64,000 nucleotides of DNA, from the NCBI GenBank assembly GCA_039989475.1, contig JBDXHU010000010.1, positions 372,001 through 436,000 on the forward strand, written 5' to 3'. This stretch comes from JBDXHU01 sp039989475 (lineage in GTDB: Bacteria; Pseudomonadota; Gammaproteobacteria; Pseudomonadales; Halieaceae). The translations under genes were made by a program, and so were the position numbers. The notes under the pieces are model-generated. The model saw only the letters and a list, made by a program, of their open reading frames with translations, was not told where the DNA came from and made no database searches. How positions within the stretch are numbered: position 1 is the first letter of the stretch; the number at the start of each line of letters is the position of its first letter. This document shows, piece by piece, positions 17,901-27,034 of the stretch.

Positions 17901-19455
17901 TTGAGCTTATTGAAGCTGGCTGACCGGGATTATTAACGAAGCGCGTAAATTTACCGCTGCTTTCATTAAGCAAATTGAGACCGCCGCCATAGCTGCCAAC
18001 CCAGAGCCGACCCTGGCCGTCACGCCTGATACTGGTGACCCCGTTAGCGCCCAGTGAGTAGTCATCCCCGGGCAGGTGGACGAAGCTCTTCACACTTTGT
18101 TCGGCAAGGTCCAGTCGGTACAGGCCCCGATTGAAGGTGCCCACCCAGAGTACATCGCCTTCCCCCCACAAACTCATCACGGGTGAATCGGGAATCGAAA
18201 GTGGTGCAGTTGCATGATTGATCAGGCTGAAATCACCGCTGACAGGGTCGCGCCGGTTGAGGCCGTTATCGGTGCCGATCCAAATGGAGTCGCCCTTGGT
18301 TTCAGCGAAGGCATTGACCGTGTTTTGCGACAGCCCGGTGCCCACGTCGTGGCGAATGAACAGGGAGCGGGTACCGGTATGCAAGCCGTGCAGGCTGCCT
18401 ACCCAGTAGGTGCCGTCCTCACTCTGGTCAATACTGTTAATGCGGACATGCGGTACCCCGATGTCCCCTGCATGCATTCGTCCCTGCGGGTCCATCCAGG
18501 CCAGGCCTTTTTCTGTGGCGAACCAGATCGCGCCGTTGGCATCCTCGAAGCTCCGGTAAACCAGGTCTGAAGGCAGTGAGTCAGGGTTGCCGGGTTCGTG
18601 TCGATAGCTTTGGAAGCGGTGGCGACCAGGAGGCAGCATGCTGACACCTCCGCCGAAAGTAGTGGCCCACAAACGCCCCAGGCTATCGACCAGTAGCGAG
18701 GACACCGTATCGTTATTCAGCTGCTGGGAGGGGACTTCGCTGTTGCTGCGGTACTGTCGAATTGAGTCGCTGCCAGGGGTGATGCGCAATAAGCCGTTGC
18801 CGTCAGTACCAACCCACACCGATCCGTCCGGGGTCTCGGCAAATGTGTGGGCCGCGTCGGTGCCGATGGCCGTATCGGGGTCAGCGGGGAAGTGCAGGTA
18901 GTTGCCGCTCTGTGGCGAGAATCGGCTGAAGCCGCCGCTGTCATAGCCCAGCCAAAGCTGTCCGCTATTATCGCTTGCCAGCGACCAGATGCGGTCCGAC
19001 AGTGGACTGTTGTTTGTGTCTGGCTGGTGCCGCAGGGCAGTAAAGCTGTCCCGCGCTGCGTCATAGCGATTGAGCCCGCCGCCCTGGGTCGTAATCCAGA
19101 TCGTGCCAGTTGCATCCTCGGCAATGCCGGTGACCCCGTCGGCGCTGATGGAGCCGGGCTCGGAGGGGGAGTGCAGGTATTGCCGCACACGGTTGCCATC
19201 GTAGCGGTTGAGACCCTCCTGCGACAGGAACCACATAACGCCGTGAGAATCCTGCAGGATATGGGAGACCCATTTCTGGGTTAATTGCTCAGAAATTGGC
19301 GATTCAACAAAGCGGTAGGCTTTACCCTCGTCGGCCAGGGAGATGGCCGAGAACAGCATCAGTGCGAGTATTCCTGACTTGCGTGGTTTCAAGGTCTTGT
19401 CGACGTCATTCTGGAGCGGGCCCTTGGCGGACTGAATAAAGTAGCAGTAAAACAT
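14950..19455 (-). CDS. Giant propeller-type hybrid sensor kinase (Reg_prop/Y_Y_Y-HisKA-HATPase-REC-Hpt)
   Basis: About 1501 residues. After an exported N-terminus come roughly a dozen two-component propeller repeats with the recurring pattern W(I/L/V)GT...GLNR. A Y_Y_Y domain, one membrane helix and a coiled coil follow. The kinase core has His879 in MSHEIRTPM and an ATPase with GTGLGLS. Next are a degenerate receiver without a usable Asp, an intact receiver with Asp1290 in MDCQMP, and an Hpt domain with His1441 in AHSIKSG. Such sensors often respond to polysaccharide fragments. The start is uncertain: ATG 19455 has no good ribosome binding site, and TTG at 19530 or 19392 are alternatives. 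The hydrophobic export segment starts near codon 30. Confidence 0.85.
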   Translation of the reverse strand: MFYCYFIQSAKGPLQNDVDKTLKPRKSGILALMLFSAISLADEGKAYRFVESPISEQLTQKWVSHILQDSHGVMWFLSQEGLNRYDGNRVRQYLHSPSEPGSISADGVTGIAEDATGTIWITTQGGGLNRYDAARDSFTALRHQPDTNNSPLSDRIWSLASDNSGQLWLGYDSGGFSRFSPQSGNYLHFPADPDTAIGTDAAHTFAETPDGSVWVGTDGNGLLRITPGSDSIRQYRSNSEVPSQQLNNDTVSSLLVDSLGRLWATTFGGGVSMLPPGRHRFQSYRHEPGNPDSLPSDLVYRSFEDANGAIWFATEKGLAWMDPQGRMHAGDIGVPHVRINSIDQSEDGTYWVGSLHGLHTGTRSLFIRHDVGTGLSQNTVNAFAETKGDSIWIGTDNGLNRRDPVSGDFSLINHATAPLSIPDSPVMSLWGEGDVLWVGTFNRGLYRLDLAEQSVKSFVHLPGDDYSLGANGVTSIRRDGQGRLWVGSYGGGLNLLNESSGKFTRFVNNPGQPASISSNQVMAIFEEGNGTLWIGTELGLNRFDGIERGFTRFRRDPNRDNSLSSEIVWSLQQDKDANLWLGTQNGGINRWLAEDRKDGIPNFQHDFEKLQLPSSHIYGVQVDRANKLWLSHNRGLTLLDPHDFSSRNFDPSDGLQDTEFNWGASFTDSSGRIYFGGNQGYNVIPADFHAPEAAAPQVVLTDIKILNETVKFDVPAQELGELQLGHKDYLVSIAFAALDFSNSSANQYMYKLEGFDQDWINLRAEQSATFTNLPAGRYTLRVKAASSSGQWSEPAVNLPVLVRPPPWLSWWAKTCYGLLAIAALALIMGRQQRRVTRVLKRQQELEQKVAARTADLEVAKRHAEQANQAKSQFLATMSHEIRTPMHGMLGMTELLMNTELSNQQRRYATTAHHSGEALLGLINSILDVSKLEAARVELETVSFNLAELLDEVCYLESEPAARKGLHLNHIYSAEAPEQLEGDPGKIRQIVINLLSNAIKFTEQGEINLRVRWQPQAESTEGQLDIEVEDSGIGMDAVTQQRVFDAFTQADASTTREYGGTGLGLSISSQYAKLLGGSLSVSSTPGSGSCFTLSIPLQADSQERTAPRNYAGLRATICCETQAAADMAAARLSRLGVNPVTVGNLATLLQEAGHSDLIIADSNSLLRARTELLDELAEQATPGFALVSLLHSSLPPQLEHWSTMTRPVTGQSVEHALSRIAGAADTQDSTSTANSQQPESLQVLVAEDVEVNQSIARDMLEILGCKVVITDNGARACEAFQRQHFDLVLMDCQMPVMDGYTATRRIRELEADENSAPVPIVALTAGMSRSDEDRCLQAGMSAYLSKPYSLADLERFTSALRRKGERDGLSAAPVSGRQAAPDSQLQVDEQTIERLSDLGQRSGRNVLASLYASFRAGMDEQLPLLTSQLEEGNLAGISSTAHSIKSGSSCIGAVEISRLCDEIEACSQQGLQQPIDALVVELQRAYPEFNALIEQRWASEIG

Positions 19456-19621
19456 GCCGAGGCCACATGTTTGCAGGCTATCCCCGGATTTTTCAGGCAA
19501 TCTGTGCGCTGCCTCACGTTTCTGCGGCAAACAGGCAGAAAACCGGCAAATTTGCGTTTGCCTGCTATCGGGACTAAGGTTTTTACAGATGTAAGCGTTA
19601 GTAGTACCCAGGTCGAGATTT

Positions 19622-19647
19622 CTTGCCCTCGTGGTGTGACGGGCAAG
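19622..19647 (+). promoter_or_regulatory. Leader hairpin upstream of nuoA
   Basis: CTTGCCC (19622-19628) pairs perfectly with GGGCAAG (19641-19647) across a 12-base loop. It lies 36 bases before the first nuo start. No T-run follows, so it is not an obvious terminator; it may be a 5' leader stem or an operator. Confidence 0.35.
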
Positions 19648-19683
19648 CGACCTCCAATAAGAACAATGTGTTCTGGAGTGAGA

Positions 19684-20079
19684 GTGCAGGGAACTGAGCT
19701 ACTACCTTTTATCGTCTATGTGGGCGCGGTCGTGCTGTTGGTATTGACCATGCTGGGCCTGTCCTGGCTGCTGGGACAGCGGCGCTCCAATAAGGCGACC
19801 AATATGCCGTTTGAGTCCGGCGTTGTCTCAGTGGGCTCTTCACAAATACAAATGTCGGTCGAGTTTTACCTGATCGCCATATTCTTCGTTATCTTCGACC
19901 TCGAAACCGTGTTCATCTTTGCCTGGGCCGTGGCCTTCTTTGAGTTGGGCTGGGAGGGCTATGCCGCCATCATGGTGTTCATCGCCGTCCTCACTATTGC
20001 CCTGGTCTATGAATGGCGCTCCGGCGCGCTCGACTGGGGTATCAAGACCCGTGTCGGCCTGGAGGAATCTCAACGCTGA
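19684..20079 (+). CDS. nuoA: NADH-quinone oxidoreductase subunit A
   Basis: 131 residues if started at the GTG 19684, which has GGAG at the right distance; an ATG at 19666 is the alternative. Three membrane helices and the family motif FESG near the first cytoplasmic loop, then FDLETVF, identify NuoA. It belongs to the membrane arm of complex I at the junction with the hydrophilic arm. It is the first gene of a 13-gene operon and overlaps nuoB by a TGATG junction. Confidence 0.93.
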   Translation: MQGTELLPFIVYVGAVVLLVLTMLGLSWLLGQRRSNKATNMPFESGVVSVGSSQIQMSVEFYLIAIFFVIFDLETVFIFAWAVAFFELGWEGYAAIMVFIAVLTIALVYEWRSGALDWGIKTRVGLEESQR

Positions 20080-20717
20080 TGGAATGGAGTCTGAGTAAGG
20101 TCGATGACGTGATCGCCAGCAGCCCGGGCGACATGGACATTGAAGAGCAACTGCGGCGCAATGTTTTCTTTGCCAGACTCGAAGACCTGATCGCCTGGGG
20201 TCGGGCCCATTCCCTGTGGCCCTTCAATTTCGGCCTGTCCTGCTGCTACGTGGAGATGGCCACCTCCTTCACCAGCCGCCATGATATTTCCCGCTTTGGT
20301 TCAGAGGTCATACGGGCCACGCCGCGCCAGGCTGACCTGATGGTGATTTCCGGCACCTGCTTTAGAAAGATGGCACCCGTGGTGCAGCACCTCTACGATC
20401 AATTGCTGGAGCCGCGCTGGATTATTTCCATGGGATCCTGTGCCAACTCCGGGGGGATGTATGACATCTACAGCGTGGTGCAGGGCGTCGACAAGTTTAT
20501 CCCGGTGGATGTGTACGTGCCGGGCTGTCCGCCGCGCCCCGAGGCCCTGATGCAGGGCTTGATGATGTTACAGGATGCGATAGAACAAGAGCGGCGGCCA
20601 CTGAGTTGGGTGGTAGGTGACCAGCAGATCATCAAGCCCGACATGCCGAGCCAGCGCGATCAGTTGCAAGAGGAAAGAAGTTTGGCAACAGAGTTAAGGA
20701 GTCCGGACCAGGTCTAG
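20079..20717 (+). CDS. nuoB: NADH-quinone oxidoreductase subunit B
   Basis: 212 residues. NuoB holds the terminal [4Fe-4S] cluster N2 that passes electrons to quinone. The ligands are visible as the tandem Cys pair in SCCYVEM, the Cys in GSCANSGG and the Cys in VPGCPPRP. An additional SGTC segment is present, as in the family. The ATG overlaps the nuoA stop by one base. A C-terminal tail of about 40 residues is longer than the core fold and variable in the family. Confidence 0.96.
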   Translation: MEWSLSKVDDVIASSPGDMDIEEQLRRNVFFARLEDLIAWGRAHSLWPFNFGLSCCYVEMATSFTSRHDISRFGSEVIRATPRQADLMVISGTCFRKMAPVVQHLYDQLLEPRWIISMGSCANSGGMYDIYSVVQGVDKFIPVDVYVPGCPPRPEALMQGLMMLQDAIEQERRPLSWVVGDQQIIKPDMPSQRDQLQEERSLATELRSPDQV

Positions 20718-20762
20718 GGACAAGACAAACGCAACCCGCTGTAAAAAGTTAGTGGAGCCCGC

Positions 20763-22511
20763 ATGCTCAATGCTGAAGCTACAGGCAGAGCTACGATTGT
20801 GGACGATGTGTTCGCCCGCTTTGGCGCCGACGTGGGTGTGCTACAGCCATGTGCCGACGGCACGCCGACTCTGTGGGTGGGTGAACAGCATCTGCTGTCG
20901 GTGCTGGAATTTCTCAAGCCGCACTATCCCATGCTCTACGACTTGTTCGCGATTGATGAGCGCCTGCGCGAACATCGCGATGGCCAGCCTGATGCGGATT
21001 TTACTGTTGTTTATCACCTGTTGAGCCTGGCCCCGGTCGCTGAATTTCGGGTCAAGTTGGCGGTTCTCGAACCGGCGGAGGTGCCAACTGCCATCGGCCT
21101 TTGGCCCAATGCCGATTGGTATGAGCGCGAGGCCTGGGACATGTTTGGCCTGCGCTTTCGTGGCCATCCCAACCTGCGCCGCATCTTGTTGCCGCCCACC
21201 TGGGAGGGCCATGCCCTGCGCAAGGAGCACCCGGCCCGCGCTACCGAGATGGAGCCCTTCAGTCTCAGCGCGGAACGCCAGGATTACGAACAGGAAGCGC
21301 TGCGATTCCGACCGGAAGAGTGGGGCATGGCGCGGGCCAGCGAGGATGCCGAGTACATGTTCCTCAACCTCGGCCCCAATCATCCCAGCGTGCACGGTGT
21401 GTTTCGCATCGCCTTGCAGCTGGACGGTGAGGTGGTGATCGACGCGGTGCCGGACATCGGCTACCACCATCGCGGTGCTGAGAAGATGGGCGAGCGCCAG
21501 AGCTGGCATTCCTATATTCCCTACACCGATCGTATCGATTATCTGGGTGGGGTGATGAACAACCTGGCCTATGTGCAGTCGGTGGAGGCACTGGCCGGCA
21601 TCGAAGTGCCGCCGCGGGCGAAAGTCATCCGCATAATGCTGTCAGAGTTTTTCCGCATCTCCAGCCACCTGGTGTTTTACGGCACCTTCGCCCAGGACGT
21701 CGGCCAGATGTCGCCGGTGTTCTATATGTTTGCCGATCGCGAGCGCCTGTTCGGCATTATCGAGGCAATTACCGGCGGGCGCATGCATCCTGCCTGGTTC
21801 CGTATCGGCGGTGTGTGTCAGGACCTGCCCGAGGGTTGGGACAAAATGGTGCTTGAGTTCATCGACGCGTTGCCGGCGCGCCTGGACCACTACGACAAGA
21901 TGGCGATGCAAAACAGTATCCTCAAGCAGCGCACCGTCGGCATTGGCAGCTACAGCCCACAGGAAGCGATTGACTGGGGCATAACCGGGCCATCCCTGCG
22001 TGCCACCGGCGTTGATTTTGATCTGCGCCGCGACCGCCCCTACGGCGGTTATGAGCAGTTTGAATTCGATGTGCCCATTGCCCATGGCGGTGATAGCTAC
22101 GACCGGGCGGTGGTCAGGATAGAGGAGATACGCCAGAGCCTGCATATTATCCGCCAGTGCCTGGAAAACATGCCCGAGGGGCCCTACAAGTCCGAGCACA
22201 AACTGACCACGCCGCCACCCAAGGACGCCACCTTGCAGGATATTGAGACCCTGATACACCATTTCCTCAATGTCAGCTGGGGTCCGGTAATTCCCGCCGG
22301 CGAGGCCAGTGTCCTGGTCGAGGCCACCAAGGGCGTGAACAGTTATCACCTGGTCAGCGATGGCGGTACGACCTCGTACCGCACCCGTATTCGAACCCCT
22401 TCCTTCCCGGCTCTGCAACAGATCCCCTTGATCTCCAGGGGTCTGATGATTCCCGACCTGATCGCCATCATAGCCAGTATCGATTTTGTCATGGCGGACG
22501 TGGATCGATGA
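20763..22511 (+). CDS. nuoCD: NADH-quinone oxidoreductase fused subunits C/D
   Basis: 582 residues, the length of E. coli-type NuoCD. The first 180 residues are NuoC (ERE(A)WDMFG, FRGHPNLRRIL), and the rest is NuoD (LGPNHPSVHG, YTDRIDYLGG). NuoD forms part of the quinone-binding site with NuoB. A GTGGAG ribosome binding site precedes the ATG. The gene overlaps nuoE by four bases. The C/D fusion is common in gammaproteobacteria. Confidence 0.97.
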   Translation: MLNAEATGRATIVDDVFARFGADVGVLQPCADGTPTLWVGEQHLLSVLEFLKPHYPMLYDLFAIDERLREHRDGQPDADFTVVYHLLSLAPVAEFRVKLAVLEPAEVPTAIGLWPNADWYEREAWDMFGLRFRGHPNLRRILLPPTWEGHALRKEHPARATEMEPFSLSAERQDYEQEALRFRPEEWGMARASEDAEYMFLNLGPNHPSVHGVFRIALQLDGEVVIDAVPDIGYHHRGAEKMGERQSWHSYIPYTDRIDYLGGVMNNLAYVQSVEALAGIEVPPRAKVIRIMLSEFFRISSHLVFYGTFAQDVGQMSPVFYMFADRERLFGIIEAITGGRMHPAWFRIGGVCQDLPEGWDKMVLEFIDALPARLDHYDKMAMQNSILKQRTVGIGSYSPQEAIDWGITGPSLRATGVDFDLRRDRPYGGYEQFEFDVPIAHGGDSYDRAVVRIEEIRQSLHIIRQCLENMPEGPYKSEHKLTTPPPKDATLQDIETLIHHFLNVSWGPVIPAGEASVLVEATKGVNSYHLVSDGGTTSYRTRIRTPSFPALQQIPLISRGLMIPDLIAIIASIDFVMADVDR

Positions 22512-23005
22512 GCGACAGCCAACTCATAGCCGCGCTGAGTCAGCAGGAGCTGGCCGCAATCGATGCGGAACTCGAACATGTACCTTATCCGTCGGCGGCG
22601 GCAATCGATGCGCTGAAAATTGTGCAGCAGCAGCGCGGCTGGGTGTCGGATGCCTCGCTGGAGGCGATTGCCCGACACCTGCAGATGTCCACGGCCGAGC
22701 TCGACGGTATTGCCACCTTTTATAACCTGATCTTCCGGCGCCCGGTGGGCGAGAACGTCATTTTGCTGTGTAACAGCGTCAGCTGCTGGATCAAGGGTTG
22801 CGAGAAGCTACAGGCGCAGATTGGCGAACAACTGGGGATCGCCCCCGGCCAGACCACCGCCGACAATCGCTTCACCCTGTTACCGGTGACCTGTCTCGGT
22901 GCCTGTGACAAGGCGCCGGTGTTAATGGTGGCCGATGACTTGCACGAGGATGTCGATGAATCTGTCATTCGACAGCTATTTCAGACGGCAGGGGTGGACT
23001 CATGA
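22508..23005 (+). CDS. nuoE: NADH-quinone oxidoreductase subunit E
   Basis: 165 residues with the thioredoxin-like [2Fe-2S] ferredoxin fold of NuoE. Cluster N1a ligands are the C-x4-C in LCNSVSC and the C-x3-C in CLGAC. Together with NuoF and NuoG it forms the NADH-dehydrogenase module. It has four-base overlaps with nuoCD and nuoF. Confidence 0.96.
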   Translation: MSDSQLIAALSQQELAAIDAELEHVPYPSAAAIDALKIVQQQRGWVSDASLEAIARHLQMSTAELDGIATFYNLIFRRPVGENVILLCNSVSCWIKGCEKLQAQIGEQLGIAPGQTTADNRFTLLPVTCLGACDKAPVLMVADDLHEDVDESVIRQLFQTAGVDS

Positions 23006-24315
23006 GCCCACTGCTGCTGCCGCTGACCCGTAATGTGCACGCTGATCGCAGGCCGGTGGCCCTTGATGCCTACGAGGCCAATGGTGGTTACCAGGGATTG
23101 CGTAGTGCCATGTCGACGATGTCCCCCGCCGATTGCTTACAGCTGGTCAAGGACTCCAATTTGCGCGGGCGCGGTGGCGCCGGTTTCCCCACCGGGATGA
23201 AGTGGAGCTTCGTGCCGATGGACAATCCCTCGGGCGGCCATAAATATTTGATCTGTAATGCCGATGAAATGGAGCCGGGCACCTTCAAGGATCGCCTGTT
23301 GCTGGAATGCGACCCGCACCAGCTGATAGAAGGCATGATTCTATCCGCCTACACCATCCAGGCCGATGTGGCTTACATATTTATCCGCGCCGAGTACCTG
23401 CTGGCGGCGGAGCTATTGCGACAGGCTATTGCCGATTGCTATGCCAGCGGTTACCTGGGCCAGGACATTCTCGGTAGCGGCTACCGACTGGATATGTATG
23501 TGCACGCCAGTGCCGGACGTTATATCTGCGGCGAGGAAACCGCCTTGATCAGCTCACTGGAGGGCAAGCGCGCCAATCCGCGGGCCAAGCCACCTTTTCC
23601 CCAGGTCAGTGGCCTGTGGGGACGGCCCACCATCGTCAATAACGTGGAGACCCTGTGCAATATTCCGCACATCATTGAGCGTGGCGCAGACTGGTTCAAA
23701 GGTCTCGGCCTGGGTGAAGACGCCGGCACCAAGTTGTTCGGGGTCAGCGGTCGGGTCAAAAATCCCGGTTGCTGGGAAATGCCCATGGGTACGCCCATTC
23801 GGGACATCCTTGAAGGCAAGGCCGGGGGTATGGAGGAGGGTTATAAACTGCGCGGCTTCCTGCCCGGTGGTGGCTCGACCGATTTCCTGGTGGAAGAGCA
23901 CCTGGACCTGCCCATGGAGTACGAATCCATCGGCAAGGCGGGCAGCCGTATGGGCACTGGCACCATGATCGTGCTGGACGACCATACCTGCCCGGTGGGC
24001 TTCGTCAAGAACCTGGTCGAATTCTTTGCCCAGGAGTCCTGCGGTTTCTGTACGCCCTGTCGGGATGGGCTGCCCTGGAGCGCCCAGGTGCTGGATGACA
24101 TCGAACAGGGTCGCGGCCTGCCCGAGGACATGCATACCCTTGAGCGCCAGGTTGAATACATCGGCGCCATCGGCAACACCCATTGTGCGCTGGCGCCTGG
24201 AGCCATGGAGCCTCTGCAATCGGCCCTCAAATATTTCCGTGAGGATTTTGAGCGACACATCAGCGATCAACACTGTCCATGGTGTGATACGGGGGCAAGC
24301 CATGCCGGTCATTAA
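23002..24315 (+). CDS. nuoF: NADH-quinone oxidoreductase subunit F
   Basis: 437 residues. NuoF binds NADH and FMN and carries cluster N3. The glycine-rich GRGGAGFPTG nucleotide motif, the ICNADEMEPGTFKDR segment and the ESCGFCTPCRDG cluster motif with a later Cys are all visible. It takes the hydride from NADH at the tip of the cytoplasmic arm. It overlaps nuoG by 14 bases. Confidence 0.97.
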   Translation: MSPLLLPLTRNVHADRRPVALDAYEANGGYQGLRSAMSTMSPADCLQLVKDSNLRGRGGAGFPTGMKWSFVPMDNPSGGHKYLICNADEMEPGTFKDRLLLECDPHQLIEGMILSAYTIQADVAYIFIRAEYLLAAELLRQAIADCYASGYLGQDILGSGYRLDMYVHASAGRYICGEETALISSLEGKRANPRAKPPFPQVSGLWGRPTIVNNVETLCNIPHIIERGADWFKGLGLGEDAGTKLFGVSGRVKNPGCWEMPMGTPIRDILEGKAGGMEEGYKLRGFLPGGGSTDFLVEEHLDLPMEYESIGKAGSRMGTGTMIVLDDHTCPVGFVKNLVEFFAQESCGFCTPCRDGLPWSAQVLDDIEQGRGLPEDMHTLERQVEYIGAIGNTHCALAPGAMEPLQSALKYFREDFERHISDQHCPWCDTGASHAGH

Positions 24316-27034
24316 AATCGATGGCAAGGAATACGAGGTGGCAGCGGGTCAGAACCTGCTGCAGAGTTGCCTCGAATTAGGCCTCGATTTGCCTTATTTT
24401 TGCTGGCACCCGGCCATGGGTTCGGTGGGGGCCTGTCGCCAGTGTGCGGTGGTGCAATACCAGAACGAGGAAGACAGCCGCGGCCGCATCGTCATGGGCT
24501 GCATGACGCCGGTAACCGACGGCGCTATTTTTTCGCTGGATGGGGACAAGGCGCGGGGCTTTCGCGAGGCTATTGTCGAATCGCTAATGCTCAATCACCC
24601 TCACGACTGCCCGGTCTGTGCTGAGGGCGGGGAGTGCCATCTGCAGGATATGACGGTGATGGTTGGACACCGCGACCGCCATTACCGCGGCCGTAAAAAT
24701 ACCCATCGCAACCAGTACCTGGGTCCATTGATTCATCACGAGATGAACCGCTGCATCACCTGCTACCGCTGTACCCGCTACTACCGGGATTACGCGGGCG
24801 GAGATGATCTCGCGGCCATGGCGGCCCATGACCACATTTATTTCGGCCGACACCAGGAGGGTGTGCTGGAAAGCCCCTTCGCCGGCAACCTGGTCGAGGT
24901 TTGCCCGACCGGTGTATTCACAGACAAGACATTGGTACACGAGTACACGCGCAAGTGGGATTTACAGTCGGCGCCTTCAGTTTGTGTCGGCTGTGCGGTG
25001 GGTTGCAATACCTTGCCCGGCGAACGCTACGGCAAATTAAAACGCATACACAATCGCTACAACCGCGAGGTGAATGGCTACTTCCTCTGTGATCGCGGCC
25101 GCTTTGGTGGCAACTTCGTCAACAGTGAGCAGCGTCTGGACCAGCCCGGGCAACGCCAGCCGGACGGTCGTTTCCAGGCCTTGTCAGCCGACGATGCCCT
25201 GGCAGGCATTGCCGCCAGGTGGGAGTCGGGCCGGGTGGCGGCGATCGGTTCGCCGCGCGCATCACTGGAATCCAATTCCCTGTTGCAGCAATTGGTCGGC
25301 CGCGACAATTTCTGTCCCGGAACATCTGCGCAGGAACAGCAATTGCTGCAACGGGTGCTGGCTCACCTGGGCTCCAGCCCCGCACACAATCCTTCGCTTC
25401 GCGACATGGAGTCAGCGGATGCCATTCTCATACTGGGAGAAGATGTTACTCATACTGCGCCGCGGGTGGCCCTCAGTTTACGCCAGGCGGTGCGCAACAA
25501 GGCCTTTGAGCTGGCGGCCGAACTCAAGCTGGAAACCTGGCAGGACGCGGCTATTCGCAACCTGGCCCAGGACCAGCGCAGTCCATTACATATAGTCTGT
25601 CCCGCCGACACGGCCCTGGACGATGTCGCCAGCAGCAGCACCCCAATGCGACCCCGGCAGGCGGCAGAGTTTGCCCTGGCAGTCGCGTCAGCTATAGCCG
25701 GAGACATGGGTGAGGACAGCGCCGCGGCAAGCATTGCCGGTGACTTGAAAAACGCCCAACGCCCCTTGATCCTTGCCGGCACCGGCGTCAACAGCGCTGA
25801 ACTACTAGATGCGGCGGCAGCGGTTGCTGCGACGCTGTGCACGGCGGGTTGCAAAGCAATGCTGAGTTTCTGCCTGCCCGAGTGCAATAGCATGGGTAGT
25901 GCGATTCTGGCTCGCGGTGGCGCCGCCTCGCTGGAGGATTTGCTAAAGCGCGCCGGGCTGGGTGAGTTTGATACTGTGTTAGTGCTGGAGAATGACCTGC
26001 AGCGACGCATGCCCGCAGCGGAGCTGCAGGCCCTGCGTGAAAATGTGGATACCATTGTAGGTATTGATTGCCTGCAAACCGCAACGCTTGAACTCTCTAA
26101 TCTGGTACTTCCGGCCGCCAGTTTTGATGAGTCTGAGGGTACGCTCGTTAGTGCGGAGGGTCGGGCCCAGCGCTTCTTCCCGGTGCACCCGCCAGCGGCA
26201 CAGCGACAAAGCAGTTGGCTGTGGTTGCAACAACTGGCTGCTGCTGTGGGCAGGGCCGAATTGGCTGCCGGTGATTTTGATGAGCTGAGCCAGGCTTGTG
26301 CCGGCTGCGATGATTTATTGGCCGCCATCGTGCGGGCGGCGCCTGATCACGAATTCCGAAGTCGCGGCCTCAAGGTTCCGCGCCAGCCCCATCGTTACAG
26401 TGGGCGCACCGCCATGCGGGCCAATGTGTCTGTGCATGAGCCGAAGCAGACCGAGGACCAGGATTCCGCCCTGGCCTACAGCATGGAGGGTAGTGCTGAT
26501 CCCGGTCGGCCAGGTGCCCTGCTGTCCTATGTCTGGGCGCCGGGTTGGAATTCCAATCAATCCCTGCACAAATTCCAGGCCGAAATTGGCGGTAGCTTGC
26601 GCGGCGGGACCGCCGGCCTGCGCCTGCTGGATGAATACCGCTGCGACGCCCCGGCAAGGCCTGAGAACAGTCAGCCTGTCGCGGATAGCAGTGGTGCCTT
26701 TCAGTTGCTGCCGCGCTACCGAATTTTTGGCAGCGAGGAAACCAGCGCGCAGGCGGCTGCTATTGATGCCCTGGTCGGCGTGGCGACGCTGGAGTTAGCT
26801 AGCCGGGATGCGGCGGCACTCGGCGTTGGCACGGGTGACGGTATTCGGGTGGCAGAGGCGGCGCTGGAGGTGCGGATCAATGACGCTGTTGTGTCCGGTG
26901 TTGCCCTGTACAGTGCGGGCTACCCGGAGACCTGCTACCTGGTGGCGGGCGCCCAGAATGATTTGGAGAAAATTGAAGGCTGGCAACGCAAGCCAGAATT
27001 GATCGGCAGTGACGGGGGTGGTGGCAATGACTGA
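24302..27034 (+). CDS. nuoG: NADH-quinone oxidoreductase subunit G
   Basis: 910 residues, the same size class as E. coli NuoG. An N-terminal [2Fe-2S] ferredoxin domain (FCWHP, GACRQC) is followed by the HDCPVC...GECHLQD motif (N5) and two further cluster motifs (CITCYRC; VCPTG). The additional C-x2-C-x3-C motif CVGCAVGC with a downstream Cys is the N7 site found only in some bacteria. The long C-terminal half is the molybdopterin-oxidoreductase-like domain. The ATG at 24302 lies inside the end of nuoF, and longer in-frame extensions would only reread nuoF in another frame. Confidence 0.96.
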   Translation: MPVIKIDGKEYEVAAGQNLLQSCLELGLDLPYFCWHPAMGSVGACRQCAVVQYQNEEDSRGRIVMGCMTPVTDGAIFSLDGDKARGFREAIVESLMLNHPHDCPVCAEGGECHLQDMTVMVGHRDRHYRGRKNTHRNQYLGPLIHHEMNRCITCYRCTRYYRDYAGGDDLAAMAAHDHIYFGRHQEGVLESPFAGNLVEVCPTGVFTDKTLVHEYTRKWDLQSAPSVCVGCAVGCNTLPGERYGKLKRIHNRYNREVNGYFLCDRGRFGGNFVNSEQRLDQPGQRQPDGRFQALSADDALAGIAARWESGRVAAIGSPRASLESNSLLQQLVGRDNFCPGTSAQEQQLLQRVLAHLGSSPAHNPSLRDMESADAILILGEDVTHTAPRVALSLRQAVRNKAFELAAELKLETWQDAAIRNLAQDQRSPLHIVCPADTALDDVASSSTPMRPRQAAEFALAVASAIAGDMGEDSAAASIAGDLKNAQRPLILAGTGVNSAELLDAAAAVAATLCTAGCKAMLSFCLPECNSMGSAILARGGAASLEDLLKRAGLGEFDTVLVLENDLQRRMPAAELQALRENVDTIVGIDCLQTATLELSNLVLPAASFDESEGTLVSAEGRAQRFFPVHPPAAQRQSSWLWLQQLAAAVGRAELAAGDFDELSQACAGCDDLLAAIVRAAPDHEFRSRGLKVPRQPHRYSGRTAMRANVSVHEPKQTEDQDSALAYSMEGSADPGRPGALLSYVWAPGWNSNQSLHKFQAEIGGSLRGGTAGLRLLDEYRCDAPARPENSQPVADSSGAFQLLPRYRIFGSEETSAQAAAIDALVGVATLELASRDAAALGVGTGDGIRVAEAALEVRINDAVVSGVALYSAGYPETCYLVAGAQNDLEKIEGWQRKPELIGSDGGGGND

